DNA of 64,000 nt from Manihot esculenta (lineage: Eukaryota; Streptophyta; Magnoliopsida; Malpighiales; Euphorbiaceae): positions 2,225,091 through 2,289,090 of the forward strand of contig NC_035178.2 in the NCBI RefSeq assembly GCF_001659605.2. The letters run 5' to 3'. Under the pieces are notes generated by a model that was not told the DNA's origin, searched no databases, and saw only the letters and a list, made by a program, of their open reading frames with translations. Each line of letters opens with the position of its first letter. Positions within the stretch are counted from its first letter, which is position 1. Below, in pieces: positions 49,846 to 62,129 of this stretch. The position numbers and the translations under genes were made by a program.

Positions 49846-52070
49846 TGTAATACCAGGCTAGACTCCGGTATCGGAATTCCTACCGTCCGGTGGGATTTCG
49901 GATGTCGGAGACCTCTAGAAGGGTAAAATCATGTTTTTGTAAAATGTTTTCATGTTTTTAATGGTTTTAAGTATGAAATTAAATGAGTTTTTGCATGAAA
50001 AGTCCTTGGAGGAAAACCCAGGTTCGGCCGCCGAAAGGAGTTTCGGCCGCCGAACATGCATGCGTTTTGGAGGCACGTTAGGCCCCCGAAAGCATGAGTT
50101 AGGGAAGTCCAGGTTCGGCCGCCGAAAGTCAAGTTCGGCCGCCGAACATGGCATGGATGCGGAAGCGCATTCGGCCCCCGAACGTGGCCTGGCCAGCCAC
50201 CTATAAAAGGGGCACTTAGCCGAAATGGGCGAGTTTTCTCCCATTTTCGGCCACAGCAAGCTTCCGACCTTCCCTTTTGCAACTCTCGTGTTCTTCCTCC
50301 AAATCTCTTCCATTTTCTTGAGTTTTAAACTCACGTTTGCAAGTTTGAGCATTTAAACCAAGTTTTGGAGCTTTGGGAACTCAGGAGCTCATTTTCGTGG
50401 ATCTCCAAGTTTAGGTCGTCTCCCTCTCGATCTTCAAGAGGTAAGGGCCGATCTTAAGCTCCTTATGTGTTTTAAATAAGTTCTATGCAAGATCTATGGG
50501 TAGAAATGCATGTTAGGTTATATGTTGAGTTATGGGTTAATATTGATGTTTTGAACAATGTGTGTGGATTTTGTGTGTTTGAAGTGTTGTAGTTGGGGTA
50601 TATGACTGCCTGAGACCCCTAGGAACTTGTATGCATGTTTTAGTTGAGATTTATGCATGATTTGAGGTTTTGGGAGGCAAGAGGTTCATGTGAACCAAGT
50701 TTCTGCCCTTCTGGCAGAAACTAGGTTCGGCCGCCGAAAGGAGTTTCGGCCGCCGAACCCCCTTGTGGAGGCAGCATTCGGCTGCTGAAACTTGCCTCCG
50801 AAAGAAGACTTTCGGATCTGTCTGGGACTTTCGGCCGCCGAAGGTGCCGCCGAAAGTGCCTGACTTTCGGCTCTGGAGGGACTTTCGGCCGCTGAACCTG
50901 CCGCCGAAAGTGCCCTGTTCAGCCATTTCTTGCATGTTTTTATGTGATGTTTTCATGATGTTTTAGGGGGTTTTTGGGGAGTAGTTTATAGTTATATTCA
51001 AGTATGTTTGGTCCCTCATTTGAGTCCACCCGTGTAGGTTCGGACCCGAGGAACCGAGGACCCCAGCAGTGAGTTCAGCTGCTTCGGTGTTGTCAGAGTC
51101 AGCCAGAGGTGAGTGGAACTAAACTTAATCTTTTAAATTAAATGTTTTATCATGTTTCATGCATCATGATTATGCAATAGGGTGATTGCATTAGTTTCAC
51201 GAATATGCCGCATTGCATCATGTGTTGTTGATGTGGGTGAATGTTGGATGACCCAATTAGTCCATGACAGGAAGACCAGGACCCCATTCTACGGCCTGGC
51301 ACGGAAATGAAAGACCAGGACCCCATTCTACGGCCTGGCACGATTGTGGACTCGAAGACCAGGAGCCCAGAGGAGGCCCTGGAATAATGGTAAGTAATGT
51401 ATGTATGACAGGAAGACCAGGACCCCATGCTACGGCCTGACACTATGTTAGCTTGGACTAATTGGTGACAAGTTCACCCAACCCTTATGTGAATTGTTTG
51501 TGTTATGATGCATTCCATTTGAGCATAGTGTTAATGCGCTTTACTAGCTCTACTCACTGGGCTTTTAGCTCACCCCTCTCCCTTTACCCCCAGCTTGCAG
51601 GTACAGTATAGTGCGGGAGTCCGGATAGAGTAAAGAAGTCATGCTTATGTAATAGCTAGCAATGGACATGATCAAATTGTAATGTCTTAATCAGTATAGT
51701 TATGTAATGAGATGATGTATATGGATGTTAGAGGTGTGCTTGACCATAGATTGTTGTTATCCCTTGTTAATTACATGATCTTAGAGATTTTTATGATGTT
51801 TATGTAAACCAACTCAATATATGTTATGTCACCCATTTGGGGGCACTGATGAGATCCCACAGAGGGATCAATGTTATGTTAATGTTTATGCACAGGTTGA
51901 GTTTGGTTGATGTTCATGGAAAGAAAAGTTTTAATTTTTATGCATGTTGTTGATCATGTATGGGATTATACAGGTTTACAGGTTTTATGTCAGGCTTGCT
52001 ACGGGTCCCGGCGGCCTTAAGTCGACCCGGATCCTAGCGCCGGTAGCGGTCCGATTTTCGGGTCGTTACA
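49846..52070 (+). repeat. Left LTR of the inner chromovirus
   Basis: 2225 bp, TG...CA. It contains a TATA box (50202-50209), about ten copies of the TTCGGC-N-GCCGAA palindrome in two clusters (50022-50170 and 50720-50910), and a small tandem repeat built on GACCAGGACCCCATTCTACG (51270-51435). Only scattered substitutions separate it from the right LTR. Confidence 0.93.
50202..50209 (+). promoter_or_regulatory. TATA box in the left LTR
   Basis: TATAAAAG within GCCACCTATAAAAGG, the probable U3 promoter of the element. The right LTR has the same box at 57794-57801, whereas the older solo LTR reads CTAAAAAAGG at this place. Confidence 0.6.
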
Positions 52071-52073
52071 GAA

Positions 52074-52086
52074 TGGTATCAGAGCC
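52074..52086 (+). other. Primer-binding site (initiator tRNA-Met)
   Basis: TGGTATCAGAGCC three bases after the left LTR, the standard plant PBS complementary to the 3' end of initiator tRNA-Met. Confidence 0.9.
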
Positions 52087-52344
52087 CTAGGTTCATATGG
52101 TCGGACCTAGAGTGTCGGGCTCATAGATGTTAGAGAAGGTCAAGCACAATAGGAAAGATCATGTCCACTAGGATAGGATGTGGAGTCCTGTCTTGCATGA
52201 TGATATGAAATGCCATGATGATAAGCATGTGCATTAATGATATGTTATGATATGTGATGTATGTGATGCGGGTTCATGTGTGCCCACATGAACCATATGA
52301 TGCTAATGTTTATGTGCCATGTGTACTGTTTTTCAGAAAACAGG

Positions 52345-55300
52345 ATGAGAGGAACTCGTCGATCAGCAAGATTGACTGGAGTACCACCTGAGGATGAGGG
52401 CATGAGCGCCCGTCCTCCAGCATTGCCTAGGGCAATGTCTAGTAGGTCTAACCGAGAAAGAGCAGTAAGAGACCCTAGAAGGTCTTTGGATCTGGGTAGA
52501 AGCAGATCAGTCAGAGGAACAGTTCAGGAAGGGATGTCTGAGAGCATGGGGGATGAGATGGATGTAGAGCAGAGGAGGGATGGCAGTCTGGGAGTTGGCA
52601 TGTCAGAGGAAGGTATGGGAGAGTCCCAAGGAGGCACTCAGGCCTCGGGATTTGTTCAGCCACCTCACTACCCACATTTCTCACAACATCCCGGGTATTC
52701 GATGGGAGGTACATCGGATTACCCTAGTTTCACCCCTTATCCCACACAGATGCCATACCCACCATACTACCAACCATACTCTCAGTACCCAATGTATCCA
52801 CCTCCACCCTACTATCCAAATCCAGCAAACCCTACCTCAGAAAATGTTGCACCACCTCCACCACCTGCAGAACCAGCAGCCCCAGTTGTTCAGCCACCTA
52901 GACCTAGCTCAGCCAGTGGGAGCAAGGTTAAGATGACCGACTACATGAAATTGGGTGCCCCTCAGTATGAAAAAGGGGATGACCCATTTGTGTATCTTGA
53001 AAGGGTTAAAGTAATCACAAATGAGATTGGGGCTGATGACAGTAGAGCCATTCAGATGGCCGGGTTCACGCTTAAGTGCAAGAAGGCACGGGAGTGGTTC
53101 AAGAATTATGTGAACCCGAGAGTGGACAGCATGACTTGGGAAGAGTTTGCAAACGAGTTTGCAGGATGGGCTTTTCCCGATAGTTCAAGGGAGCTGAAGA
53201 TGATAGAGTTCGAACAGTTGAGGCAGACGGATGAAATGGGTGTGGAGGAGTTCATCGACAGATTTTTGGAGTTGTTGCCTTTTTATGGGCAGAGTCTGGA
53301 TACAGATTCGAAGAGGTCAAGGAGGTATGTTATGAAACTCCATTCCAGGTATTCCTCCTTGATCCAGTCAGTGGACAGGGAGAGCTTCCATGCCATAGTA
53401 GATATGGCCAGGAAAATGGAGGCCAGTGCCATCGTTCAAGGGACAGTTAAGCAGTCAGTGGCACAGTCTTTCGGTTCTAAAACTCCGGGTGGGGGAAGAT
53501 TAGATCCCTCTACTCTGAGTGCAGCAGCTTCAAGCAGTAAGAGATGGGGTAAGCCCAAGGGTAAGAAGAACAAGTTCTGGAATAAAGTCAAGTCCAGTCT
53601 GGGATTTGGGAGTGGCTCAAGCTCTGGTGCGGATAATGCAGTTTGTGCGAGGTGTGGTAAGCCACACAGGGGAGTATGTCGGTTTGGGACGAACGCCTGT
53701 TTCAGATGTGGTCAGGAGGGGCATATGGCTCGAGATTGTCCAAGAGCAGTCCCGATGGCTCAGTCCCAGCAGACAGCTTCAAGCAGTGTGGCGCAGCCAG
53801 CAGCTCCAGCCATGACTCAGGCCAGTGGCAGAGGCAGAGGGAGAGGGGCAGCCTCTTCTTCAGCGGGTTTCAGAGGTGAAGGTCCATCAGCTCCGGCACG
53901 GATCTTCACAATGACACAGCAGGAGGCAGATGCATCTAACACCGTGGTGGCAGGTAACTTAATTATTGGTTGTTCAGATGTATATGCCTTGATGGACCCT
54001 GGCGCATCTCATTCTTTTATCGCTCCGAGAGCCGTGGGGAGGTTGGGTCTGATGACTTCTGGGTTAGAGTGTCCTCTCTGGGTCAGTGGACCCAAGTGTG
54101 ATCCATCTGTGGCAGAGTCAGTCTGCCAGTGTAGTCCTGTGTTTGTTGAGGGAAGATGCTTGTCCGCCGACCTAGTGATTCTAGATTTGACAGATTTTGA
54201 CGTCATTCTAGGGATGGACTGGCTATCTACCCATGGTGCTACCTTGGACTGCAGGGACAAGGTAGTCAGGTTCAGAGGACAGGATGGGTCTGAGGTTGTC
54301 TTTAGAGGAGACAGGAGGGGTACACCTAGAGGTCTGATATCAGCTCTTCAGGCTCGTAGGTTGCTCAGGAGGGGATGTCAGGGGTATTTGGCTCATGTGA
54401 GAGAGCTTAGTAGTCAGGTCAGAGAGCCCGCCTCGGTGCCAGTGGTTAGAGAGTTCTTAGATGTGTTCCCAGACGAGCTGCCAGGTTTACCACCTGCTAG
54501 GGAGATAGAGTTCGAGATAGAACTGATGCCTGGAACCCGACCGATCTCTATCCCTCCCTACAGGATGGCGCCAGCAGAATTGAAAGAGTTGAAGGAGCAG
54601 TTGCAGGAGCTGGTAGACAAGGGCTTCATCCGACCGAGTACCTCACCCTGGGGTGCTCCCGTTTTGTTTGTGAGAAAGAAGGATGGATCCCTTAGACTTT
54701 GTATCGACTACAGACAGTTGAACAAAGTCACTACCAAGAACAAGTACCCATTGCCAAGGATCGACGATCTATTCGACCAGCTAGCAGGAGCGGGTTGTTT
54801 CTCCAAAATAGATCTGAGGTCCGGGTATCATCAGTTGAGGATCAGGGAAGAGGATGTACCGAAGACAGCTTTCAGGACCAGATATGGGCATTTTGAGTTC
54901 CTTGTGATGCCGTTCGGGTTAACTAACGCCCCTGCAGCATTCATGGATCTCATGAACAAAGTGTTTAGCCAGTACCTGGATCACTTCATTATTGTCTTCA
55001 TAGACGATATCTTGGTGTATTCCAGGAATGCAGAGGAGCATGCCCATCATCTGAGGTTGGTCCTACAGACCTTGAGGGAACATGGCTTGTATGCCAAGTT
55101 CTCTAAGTGTGAGTTCTGGCTGAGGAGCATTTCGTTCTTGGGGCATGTAGTGTCAGAGAATGGTATAGAGGTAGACCCCAAGAAGACAGAAACTGTGGCT
55201 AACTGGCCTAGACCCACTTCAGTGACGGAGATCAGGAGTTTCTTGGGTTTGGCAGGTTACTACAGGAGGTTCGTTCAGGACTTCTCAAAGATAGCAGCTC

Positions 55301-57339
55301 CTCTGACCAGACTGACCAGGAAGAATCAGAAATTTCTGTGGACCGACCAGTGTGAGGAGAGTTTTGAAGAGCTCAAGAAGAGGTTGACTTCAGCACCAGT
55401 TTTAGCTCTGCCATCTAGTGATGAAGACTTTACAGTCTTTTGTGATGCGTCCCGTGTGGGACTGGGTTGCGTACTAATGCAGAATGAGAGGGTGATTGCT
55501 TATGCTTCTAGGCAGCTGAAGAAGCATGAGTTGAATTACCCCACGCATGACCTTGAGATGGCAGCAGTAATCTTTGCACTCAAGATGTGGAGGCACTACC
55601 TCTATGGGGTTAAATGTGAGATCTTTACAGATCATAAGAGCCTGCAATACATCCTGAGTCAAAGAGATTTGAACTTGAGACAGAGGAGATGGGTAGAGCT
55701 GCTGAGTGACTATGATTGCAAGATTCAGTATCATCCGGGTAAGGCGAATGTCGTGGCAGACGCCTTAAGCCGGAAGTCGCTAGGCAGTCTATCCCACATC
55801 ACGGCAGAGAGGAGACCAGTGGTGAAGGAGTTTTACAAGCTCATTGATGAAGGTCTGCAGTTGGAGTTGTCTGGTACAAGTGCCTTGGTTGCTCAGATGA
55901 AAGTGACACCCGTGTTTCTGGAGCAGGTGGCTCAGAAACAGCATGAGGACCCAGAGTTAGTGAAGATTGCCAGGACTGTTCAATCAGGCAAGGACAGTGA
56001 GTTCAGATTTGACAATAGGGGGATCCTCCGCTATGGGAGTCGATTGTGTGTACCAGATGACATAGGGCTAAAAAGAGACATTATGAGAGAGGCTCATAAT
56101 GCAAGATACAGCATTCACCCCGGAGCCACCAAGATGTATCAAGATCTGAAGAAAGTTTACTGGTGGCCAGCTATGAAGAAAGAAGTGGCACAGTTTGTGT
56201 CAGCCTGCGAAGTGTGTCAGAGGGTGAATCTGGAACATCAGAAGCCGGCTGGAATGCTTAACCCGCTACCTATTCCAGAATGGAAATGGGAGAATATAGC
56301 TATGGACTTCGTAGTGGGGTTACCGGCGACGTCCAACAGATTGGACTCCATATGGGTGATTGTGGACAGACTCACCAAATCTGCTCACTTCATCCCTGTC
56401 AGGAGTGGCTATTCTGTGGACAAGTTGGCGCAGGTGTACGTTGATGAGATAGTCAGACTGCATGGGGTTCCTGTTTCTATAGTGTCAGATAGAGGGCCCC
56501 AGTTCACCTCCAGGTTTTGGCGGAGTCTGCAGAATGCTATGGGTACTAGGTTGGATTTCAGCACTGCCTTCCACTCACAGACAGACGGACAGTCAGAGAG
56601 GACCATCCAGACCATAGAAGATATGCTAAGAATGTGTGTGCTGGACTTTGGCGGTTCTTGGAGGCAACATCTACCTTTGGTGGAGTTTGCCTACAATAAC
56701 AACCATCATGCTAGCATCGGGATGGCTCCATATGAAGCTTTATATGGGAGGAAGTGCAGGTCACCTGTTTGCTGGGAAGAAGTTGGAGAAAAGGCCTTGG
56801 CAGGGCCTGAGCTAGTAGAGATCACCAGCAGGGTGGTACCCTTAATCAGAGAAAGAATCAAGACAGCTGCAAGCAGACAGAAGAGTTATGCAGACATCCG
56901 CAGAAGACTAGTAGAGTTTCAGGAGGGGGATCTGGTATTGCTTAAGGTGTCTCCAATGAAAGGAGTGGTTCGGTTCAGGAAGAAAGGTAAGCTGGCTCCG
57001 CGGTACATCGGACCCTTTGAAGTCTTGCAAAAGATTGGGAGTGTATCGTACAAGCTGGACTTACCTGCTTCAATGGAGAGAATCCATCCGGTTTTCCATG
57101 TTTCTATGTTGAGAAAATTCGTGTCAGATCCGGGCAAGGTTCTTAGTGAGCCTGATGTGGAGATCCAAGAGGATCTCACCTATGTTGAGCAGCCAGTACG
57201 GATCCTAGACACCCAGATCAGGAAGCTGAGAAACAAGGAAATCCCGATGGTGAAAGTCCTGTGGAACCACCACAATATGGAAGAATGCACTTGGGAGACA
57301 CGGGAGTCCATGCTCCGGCAATATCCTCATCTCTTTTAA
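52345..57339 (+). CDS. Gag-pol polyprotein of the inner chromovirus
   Basis: One open frame of 1664 aa from [12 protein letters not shown]. The frame is open upstream to an ATG at 52276, but an acceptor-like TTTTTCAG just before 52345 and the basic start favour the later Met. Domains in order: Pro/Tyr-rich gag N terminus; gag core around 247; CCHC knuckle [14 protein letters not shown] from 452; aspartic protease with DPGASHS (Asp551, Pro replacing the usual Ser); reverse transcriptase with FIDD at 885-888; RNase H from about 1030; integrase HHCC zinc finger from about 1251; and a DD35E core (Asp1321, Asp1382, Glu1418). A chromodomain-like end follows at about 1616-1663 ([15 protein letters not shown]). 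All catalytic residues that I can place are present. It replicates by reverse transcription in cytoplasmic particles, and the chromodomain is thought to steer integration to heterochromatin. Confidence 0.95.
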   Translation: MRGTRRSARLTGVPPEDEGMSARPPALPRAMSSRSNRERAVRDPRRSLDLGRSRSVRGTVQEGMSESMGDEMDVEQRRDGSLGVGMSEEGMGESQGGTQASGFVQPPHYPHFSQHPGYSMGGTSDYPSFTPYPTQMPYPPYYQPYSQYPMYPPPPYYPNPANPTSENVAPPPPPAEPAAPVVQPPRPSSASGSKVKMTDYMKLGAPQYEKGDDPFVYLERVKVITNEIGADDSRAIQMAGFTLKCKKAREWFKNYVNPRVDSMTWEEFANEFAGWAFPDSSRELKMIEFEQLRQTDEMGVEEFIDRFLELLPFYGQSLDTDSKRSRRYVMKLHSRYSSLIQSVDRESFHAIVDMARKMEASAIVQGTVKQSVAQSFGSKTPGGGRLDPSTLSAAASSSKRWGKPKGKKNKFWNKVKSSLGFGSGSSSGADNAVCARCGKPHRGVCRFGTNACFRCGQEGHMARDCPRAVPMAQSQQTASSSVAQPAAPAMTQASGRGRGRGAASSSAGFRGEGPSAPARIFTMTQQEADASNTVVAGNLIIGCSDVYALMDPGASHSFIAPRAVGRLGLMTSGLECPLWVSGPKCDPSVAESVCQCSPVFVEGRCLSADLVILDLTDFDVILGMDWLSTHGATLDCRDKVVRFRGQDGSEVVFRGDRRGTPRGLISALQARRLLRRGCQGYLAHVRELSSQVREPASVPVVREFLDVFPDELPGLPPAREIEFEIELMPGTRPISIPPYRMAPAELKELKEQLQELVDKGFIRPSTSPWGAPVLFVRKKDGSLRLCIDYRQLNKVTTKNKYPLPRIDDLFDQLAGAGCFSKIDLRSGYHQLRIREEDVPKTAFRTRYGHFEFLVMPFGLTNAPAAFMDLMNKVFSQYLDHFIIVFIDDILVYSRNAEEHAHHLRLVLQTLREHGLYAKFSKCEFWLRSISFLGHVVSENGIEVDPKKTETVANWPRPTSVTEIRSFLGLAGYYRRFVQDFSKIAAPLTRLTRKNQKFLWTDQCEESFEELKKRLTSAPVLALPSSDEDFTVFCDASRVGLGCVLMQNERVIAYASRQLKKHELNYPTHDLEMAAVIFALKMWRHYLYGVKCEIFTDHKSLQYILSQRDLNLRQRRWVELLSDYDCKIQYHPGKANVVADALSRKSLGSLSHITAERRPVVKEFYKLIDEGLQLELSGTSALVAQMKVTPVFLEQVAQKQHEDPELVKIARTVQSGKDSEFRFDNRGILRYGSRLCVPDDIGLKRDIMREAHNARYSIHPGATKMYQDLKKVYWWPAMKKEVAQFVSACEVCQRVNLEHQKPAGMLNPLPIPEWKWENIAMDFVVGLPATSNRLDSIWVIVDRLTKSAHFIPVRSGYSVDKLAQVYVDEIVRLHGVPVSIVSDRGPQFTSRFWRSLQNAMGTRLDFSTAFHSQTDGQSERTIQTIEDMLRMCVLDFGGSWRQHLPLVEFAYNNNHHASIGMAPYEALYGRKCRSPVCWEEVGEKALAGPELVEITSRVVPLIRERIKTAASRQKSYADIRRRLVEFQEGDLVLLKVSPMKGVVRFRKKGKLAPRYIGPFEVLQKIGSVSYKLDLPASMERIHPVFHVSMLRKFVSDPGKVLSEPDVEIQEDLTYVEQPVRILDTQIRKLRNKEIPMVKVLWNHHNMEECTWETRESMLRQYPHLF

Positions 57340-57424
57340 GGTTAGTCTCTATGTGTTTCATGTGTATGTTATGTTGTTTGCTATGCATGTGCTAGTTGAG
57401 GAACATTCGGGGACGAATGTTCTT

Positions 57425-57437
57425 AAGGGGGGGAGAA
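57425..57437 (+). other. Polypurine tract
   Basis: AAGGGGGGGAGAA directly before the right LTR, the primer site for plus-strand DNA synthesis. Confidence 0.9.
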
Positions 57438-59663
57438 TGTAATACCCGGCTAGACTCCGGTATCGGAATTCCTACCGTCCGGTGGGATTTCGGATGTCGG
57501 AGACCTCTAGAAGGGTAAAATCATGTTTTTGAAAAATGTTTTCATGTTTTTAATGGTTTTAAGTATGAAATTAAATGAGTTTTTGCATGAAAAGTCCTTG
57601 GAGGAAAACTCAGGTTCGGCCGCCGAAAGGAGTTTCGGCAGCCGAACATGCATGCGTTTTGGAGGCACGTTAGGCCCCCGAAAGCATGAGTTAGGGAAGT
57701 CCAGGTTCGGCCGCCGAAAGTCAAGTTCGGCCGCCGAACATGGCATGGATGCGGAAGCGCATTCGGCCCCCGAACGTGGCCTGGCCAGCCACCTATAAAA
57801 GGGGCACTTAGCCGAAATGGGCGAGTTTTCTCCCATTTTCGGCCACAGCAAGCTTTCGACCTTCCCTTTTGCAACTCTCGTGTTCTTCCTCCAAATCTCT
57901 TCCATTTTCTTGAGTTTTAAACTCACGTTTGCAAGTTTGAGCATTTAAACCAAGTTTTGGAGCTTTGGGAACTCAGGAGCTCATTTTCGTGGATCTCCAA
58001 GTTTAGGTCGTCTCCCTCTCGATCTTCAAGAGGTAAGGGCCGATCTTAAGCTCCTTATGTGTTTTAAATAAGTTCTATGCAAGATCTATGGGTAGAAATG
58101 CATGTTAGGTTATATGTTGAGTTATGGGTTAATATTGATGTTTTGAACAATGTGTGTGGATTTTGTGTGTTTGAAGTGTTGTAGTTGGGGTATATGACTG
58201 CCTGAGACCCCTAGGAACTTGTATGCATGTTTTAGTTGAGATTTATGCATGATTTGAGGTTTTGGGAGGCAAGAGGTTCATGTGAACCAAGTTTCTGCCC
58301 TTCTGGCAGAAACCAGGTTCGGCCGCCGAAAGGAGTTTCGGCCGCCGAACCCCCTTGTGGAGGCAGCATTCGGCTGCCGAAGCTTGCCTCCGAAAGAAGA
58401 CTTTCGGATCTGTCTGGGACTTTCGGCCGCCGAAGGTGCCGCCGAAAGTGCCTGACTTTCGGCTCTGGAGGGACTTTCGGCCGCCGAACCTGCCGCCGAA
58501 AGTGCCCTGTTCAGCCATTTCTTGCATGTTTTTATGTGATGTTTTCATGATGTTTTAGGGGGTTTTTGAGGAGTAGTTTATAGTTATATTCAAGTATGTT
58601 TGGTCCCTCATTTGAGTCCACCCGTGTAGGTTCGGACCCGAGGAACCGAGGACCCCAGCAGTGAGTTCAGCTGCTTCGGTGTTGTCAGAGTCAGCCAGAG
58701 GTGAGTGGAACTAAACTTAATCTTTTAAATTAAATGTTTTATCATGTTTCATGCATCATGATTATGCAATAGGGTGATTGCATTAGTTTCACGAATATGC
58801 CGCATTGCATCATGTGTTGTTGATGTGGGTGAATGTTGGATGACCCAATTAGTCCATGACAGGAAGACCAGGACCCCATTCTACGGCCTGGCACGGAAAT
58901 GAAAGACCAGGACCCCATTCTACGGCCTGGCACGATTGTGGACTCGAAGACCAGGAGCCCAGAGGAGGCCCTGGAATAATGGTAAGTAATGTATGTATGA
59001 CAGGAAGACCAGGACCCCATGCTACGGCCTGGCACTATGTTAGCTTGGACTAATTGGTGACAAGTTCACCCAACCCTTATGTGAATTGTTTGTGTTATGA
59101 TGCATTCCATTTGAGCATAGTGTTAATGCGCTTTACTAGCTCTACTCACTGGGCTTTTAGCTCACCCCTCTCCCTTTACCCCCAGGCTTGCAGGTACAGT
59201 ATAGTGCGGGAGTCCGGATAGAGTAAAGAAGTCATGCTTATGTAATAGCTAGCAATGGACATGATCAAATTGTAATGTCTTAATCAGTATAGTTATGTAA
59301 TGAGATGATGTATATGGATGTTAGAGGTGTGCTTGACCATAGATTGTTGTTATCCCTTGTTAATTACATGATCTTAGAGATTTTTATGATGTTTATGTAA
59401 ACCAACTCAATATATGTTATGTCACCCATTTGGGGGCACTGATGAGATCCCACAGAGGGATCAATGTTATGTTAATGTTTATGCACAGGTTGAGTTTGGT
59501 TGATGTTCATGGAAAGAAAAGTTTTAATTTTTATGCATGTTGTTGATCATGTATGGGATTATACAGGTTTACAGGTTTTATGTCAGGCTTGCTACGGGTC
59601 CCGGCGGCCTTAAGTCGACCCGGATCCTAGCGCCGGTAGCGGTCCGATTTTTGGGTCGTTACA
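57438..59663 (+). repeat. Right LTR of the inner chromovirus
   Basis: 2226 bp, TGTAATACCCGG to TTACA. Differences from the left LTR include ACCAGG/ACCCGG at the start, CTGCTGAAAC/CTGCCGAAGC in the palindrome cluster, one inserted G (CCCAGCTTG/CCCAGGCTTG) and TTTTCGGG/TTTTTGGG near the end. Confidence 0.93.
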
Positions 59664-59781
59664 GCACGTTAGGCCCCTGAAAGTGGCCTAGCCAGCCACC
59701 TAAAAAAGGGTCCCCTTGTCCGAATGGGCGAGCTTTTCTCCCCATTTTCGGCCAAGGTGAGTTATCCGCCGTCCCTCACTG
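59664..59781 (+). repeat. Right copy of the 118-bp direct repeat
   Basis: It resumes the older solo LTR at GCACGTTAGGCCCC, which repeats the 118 bases already present left of the inner element, and then runs on as single-copy old LTR (ATTTTGAGTC). The two differences are CCCTTTG/CCCCTTG and CTCGCTG/CTCACTG. Confidence 0.9.
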
Positions 59782-62129
59782 ATTTTGAGTCTCTTCCTAC
59801 AAATCTTTTATGATTTTCATGAGATTTCACTTTGTTTTGAAGATTTGTGAGCATTTAAGCAAGTTTTGAGGCTTGGAAGACTCAAGAGCTCTTTTCCTTG
59901 GTTCTCCAAGTTTAGGTCGTCTCTCTCTCGATCTTCAAGAGGTAAGAGCCGATCTTGAACTCATTTTATATTTTAAGTAAGTTTTAAGTTGATTCATGGG
60001 GTAGAAATGCATGTTTAGGTTAGTTGAGCTTTGTTAGGTTTTATGTGATTATATGGACAATGTGTGTTGGATATGCATGTTTGATGTGTTGTAGTTGGGG
60101 TTTAGGATAGTTTGAGACCCCTAGGAGTTGTTGTATGTGTGTATGCATGCTTTGAGAGAGTTGGATGCTTGATTGGAAGGTTTGGGAGGAAAGTGTGCAG
60201 TGAAGAGCTGAGTTTCTGCCCTTTGAGAGAAACCAAGTTCGGCAGCCGAAAGGATTTTCGGCCGCCAAACCTGTCTGTGAGGCAAGCCTTTCGGCTGCCG
60301 AAGTCTGCCCCCAAAAATAGACTTTCGTCTTTGGATGGCACTTTCGGCCGCCGAAGGTGCCGCCGAACCTGCATGACTTTCGCCTCTGGAGGGACTTTCG
60401 GCCGCCGAACCTGCCGCCGAAAGTGCCCTATTCAGCCTTCCTTTGCATGTTTTCTATGGATGTTTTGAGGTGTTTTAGGGGGTTTTTGGAGAATATTTTA
60501 GAGTCATATTCATGTTTGTTAGGTCCCTCATTTGAGTCCACCTGTGTAGGTTCGGACCTGAGGAACCGAGGACCCCAACAGTGAGATAGCTGCTTTCGAG
60601 TCTTGTCAGAGCTAGCCAGAGGTGAGTGGAACTAAACTTAATGTTTTAAATTGAGAAATTAAATGAAAGTTTTAGCATGATTCACGCATCATGAATGCCA
60701 TGAGATATATTAGGGTGGTTGCATTAGAATTCACGAATATGTCGCATTGCACATTATGTTGTTGATGTGGATGAATGTTGAATGATCCATTAGCCCTTAT
60801 ATGGTATGACATGACAGACTATGGAAGTCCGGGTGAGCCTGCACTATGCCCCCGGCATGATTGGATATGTATGTTATGCTATGGAAGTCCAGGTGTGCCT
60901 GCACTACGCCTCTGGCATAATTAGACTGTATAGAGGGCTAAGTGGTGACAAGTTCATCCTTGATGTGAAATGTTTGTGCTGTGATGCATTACATGATATC
61001 ATATGTTTTAAATGCTATGTTCTATTATTCTGCTCATTGGGCTCTAGTAGTTCACCCCTCTCCCTTAACTCCCAGGTTTGCAGGTACAGGGTAGACCAGG
61101 AGGTCAGCAAGAGTAATGAAGTATTGGTCATGTAATAGCTAGTGTGGACATGATAAATGTTGTTATGTTATGTTGAGTACAGTCATGTACAAGTATGATA
61201 TAGAAATGTTATGTAATAATATTTATGGAAGTTTAGAGTTGTGCTTGACTATAGTGTAATGTTATTAATCCCTTGGAGTACATGATCTTTTGATGCTTAT
61301 GTAAACCAAACTCAATGCATGTTATGTCACCCCATTGGAGCAATGATGAGACTCCAAGGAGGGGTTAATGTTTATGATTATGTTTATGTATAGTGCCTGC
61401 ACAGGTTGAGTTTGGTGATTGAATGGAAAGAAAAGTTTAAATTTTTATGTAGTTGATCATGTATGGGATTAAACAGGTTCACAGGATGAATGTTTGGCTT
61501 GCTACGAGTCCCGGCGGCCTTAAGCCGATATGGATCCTAGCGCCGGTAGCGGTCCGATTTTCAGGTCGTTACAAAAGTCCCACAAGTTCGGCCGCCGAAC
61601 TATGACTTTAGGCCGTCGAAAGTCCTTTTTTAAAGAGTGATGTTCTTCACCTCAAATGGTTCGGCCGCCGAACTCTAAGCTTAGGCCGTCGAACCTGAGT
61701 TTTTCTGAACACGGTGTAACAGTTATTTCTGCACATAAACGGCTCTATTTGCATTTAATGCACTCCCAACGGCCATATTTATGACTGAACTATAAATACA
61801 ATGAGTTTTTGATATGAAAAGGTTACAACAACCATCTAAGCAAATATTTATTGAGATTACAGCATTTTTCATATTCTCTCTCTCAAAACCTTGAGCCAAA
61901 GCATTAATTTCTTGAAAGCTTGTTTTGAGTTGTAATTGGTTAGGTTTACAGAGTGAGTAAAGGTTGTTGAGTGATTCTATTGTAGTGGGTATGGTATTGA
62001 GCAAATGATTGCTCTTAAGTGAAAAAGAGATTTGTAAAGAGCAAAGGCTTGCTCTAAGATTGTAAGGGTTTTAATCTTTCACCCAAAGAAGATTTGATAA
62101 TGGAGTTGAACTCTCAAGGTGACTTTTTA

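Larger units (their letters stand above)
49846..59663 (+). mobile_element. Complete Tekay-like chromovirus (Ty3-gypsy), young copy
   Basis: A 9.8-kb LTR retrotransposon with all parts in order: left LTR 49846-52070, PBS at 52074, a single gag-pol frame, polypurine tract 57425-57437, right LTR 57438-59663. Integrase precedes a C-terminal chromodomain-like segment, and the LTRs are long, which together point to the Tekay (Del) clade of plant chromoviruses. The LTRs differ at about 14 sites by eye (about 0.6 percent) and the frame has no stop, so insertion was recent. It probably remains competent or was so until recently. The clade name is from motif memory, not from a tree. Confidence 0.92.
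49427..61573 (+). mobile_element. Solo LTR of a Ty3-gypsy element (middle layer, interrupted)
   Basis: It starts TGTAATACCCGGCTAGACTC and ends GGTCCGATTTTCAGGTCGTTACA (only the last bases are diagnostic: TTACA). AAAGT flanks it on both sides (49422-49426 and 61574-61578). Its own sequence is 49427-49845 and 59664-61573, about 2.2 kb once the 118-bp duplication is counted once. It is clearly the same LTR family as the inner element but much older: many substitutions and a decayed TATA site (CTAAAAAAGG at the place of CTATAAAAGG). Confidence 0.85.

Noticed and set aside
49070..50350. Several open frames of 60-145 codons in the LTRs (Arg/Pro/Gly-rich readings on both strands)
   Set aside because: They are readings of the TTCGGC-N-GCCGAA repeats in all frames and recur in non-coding LTR sequence.
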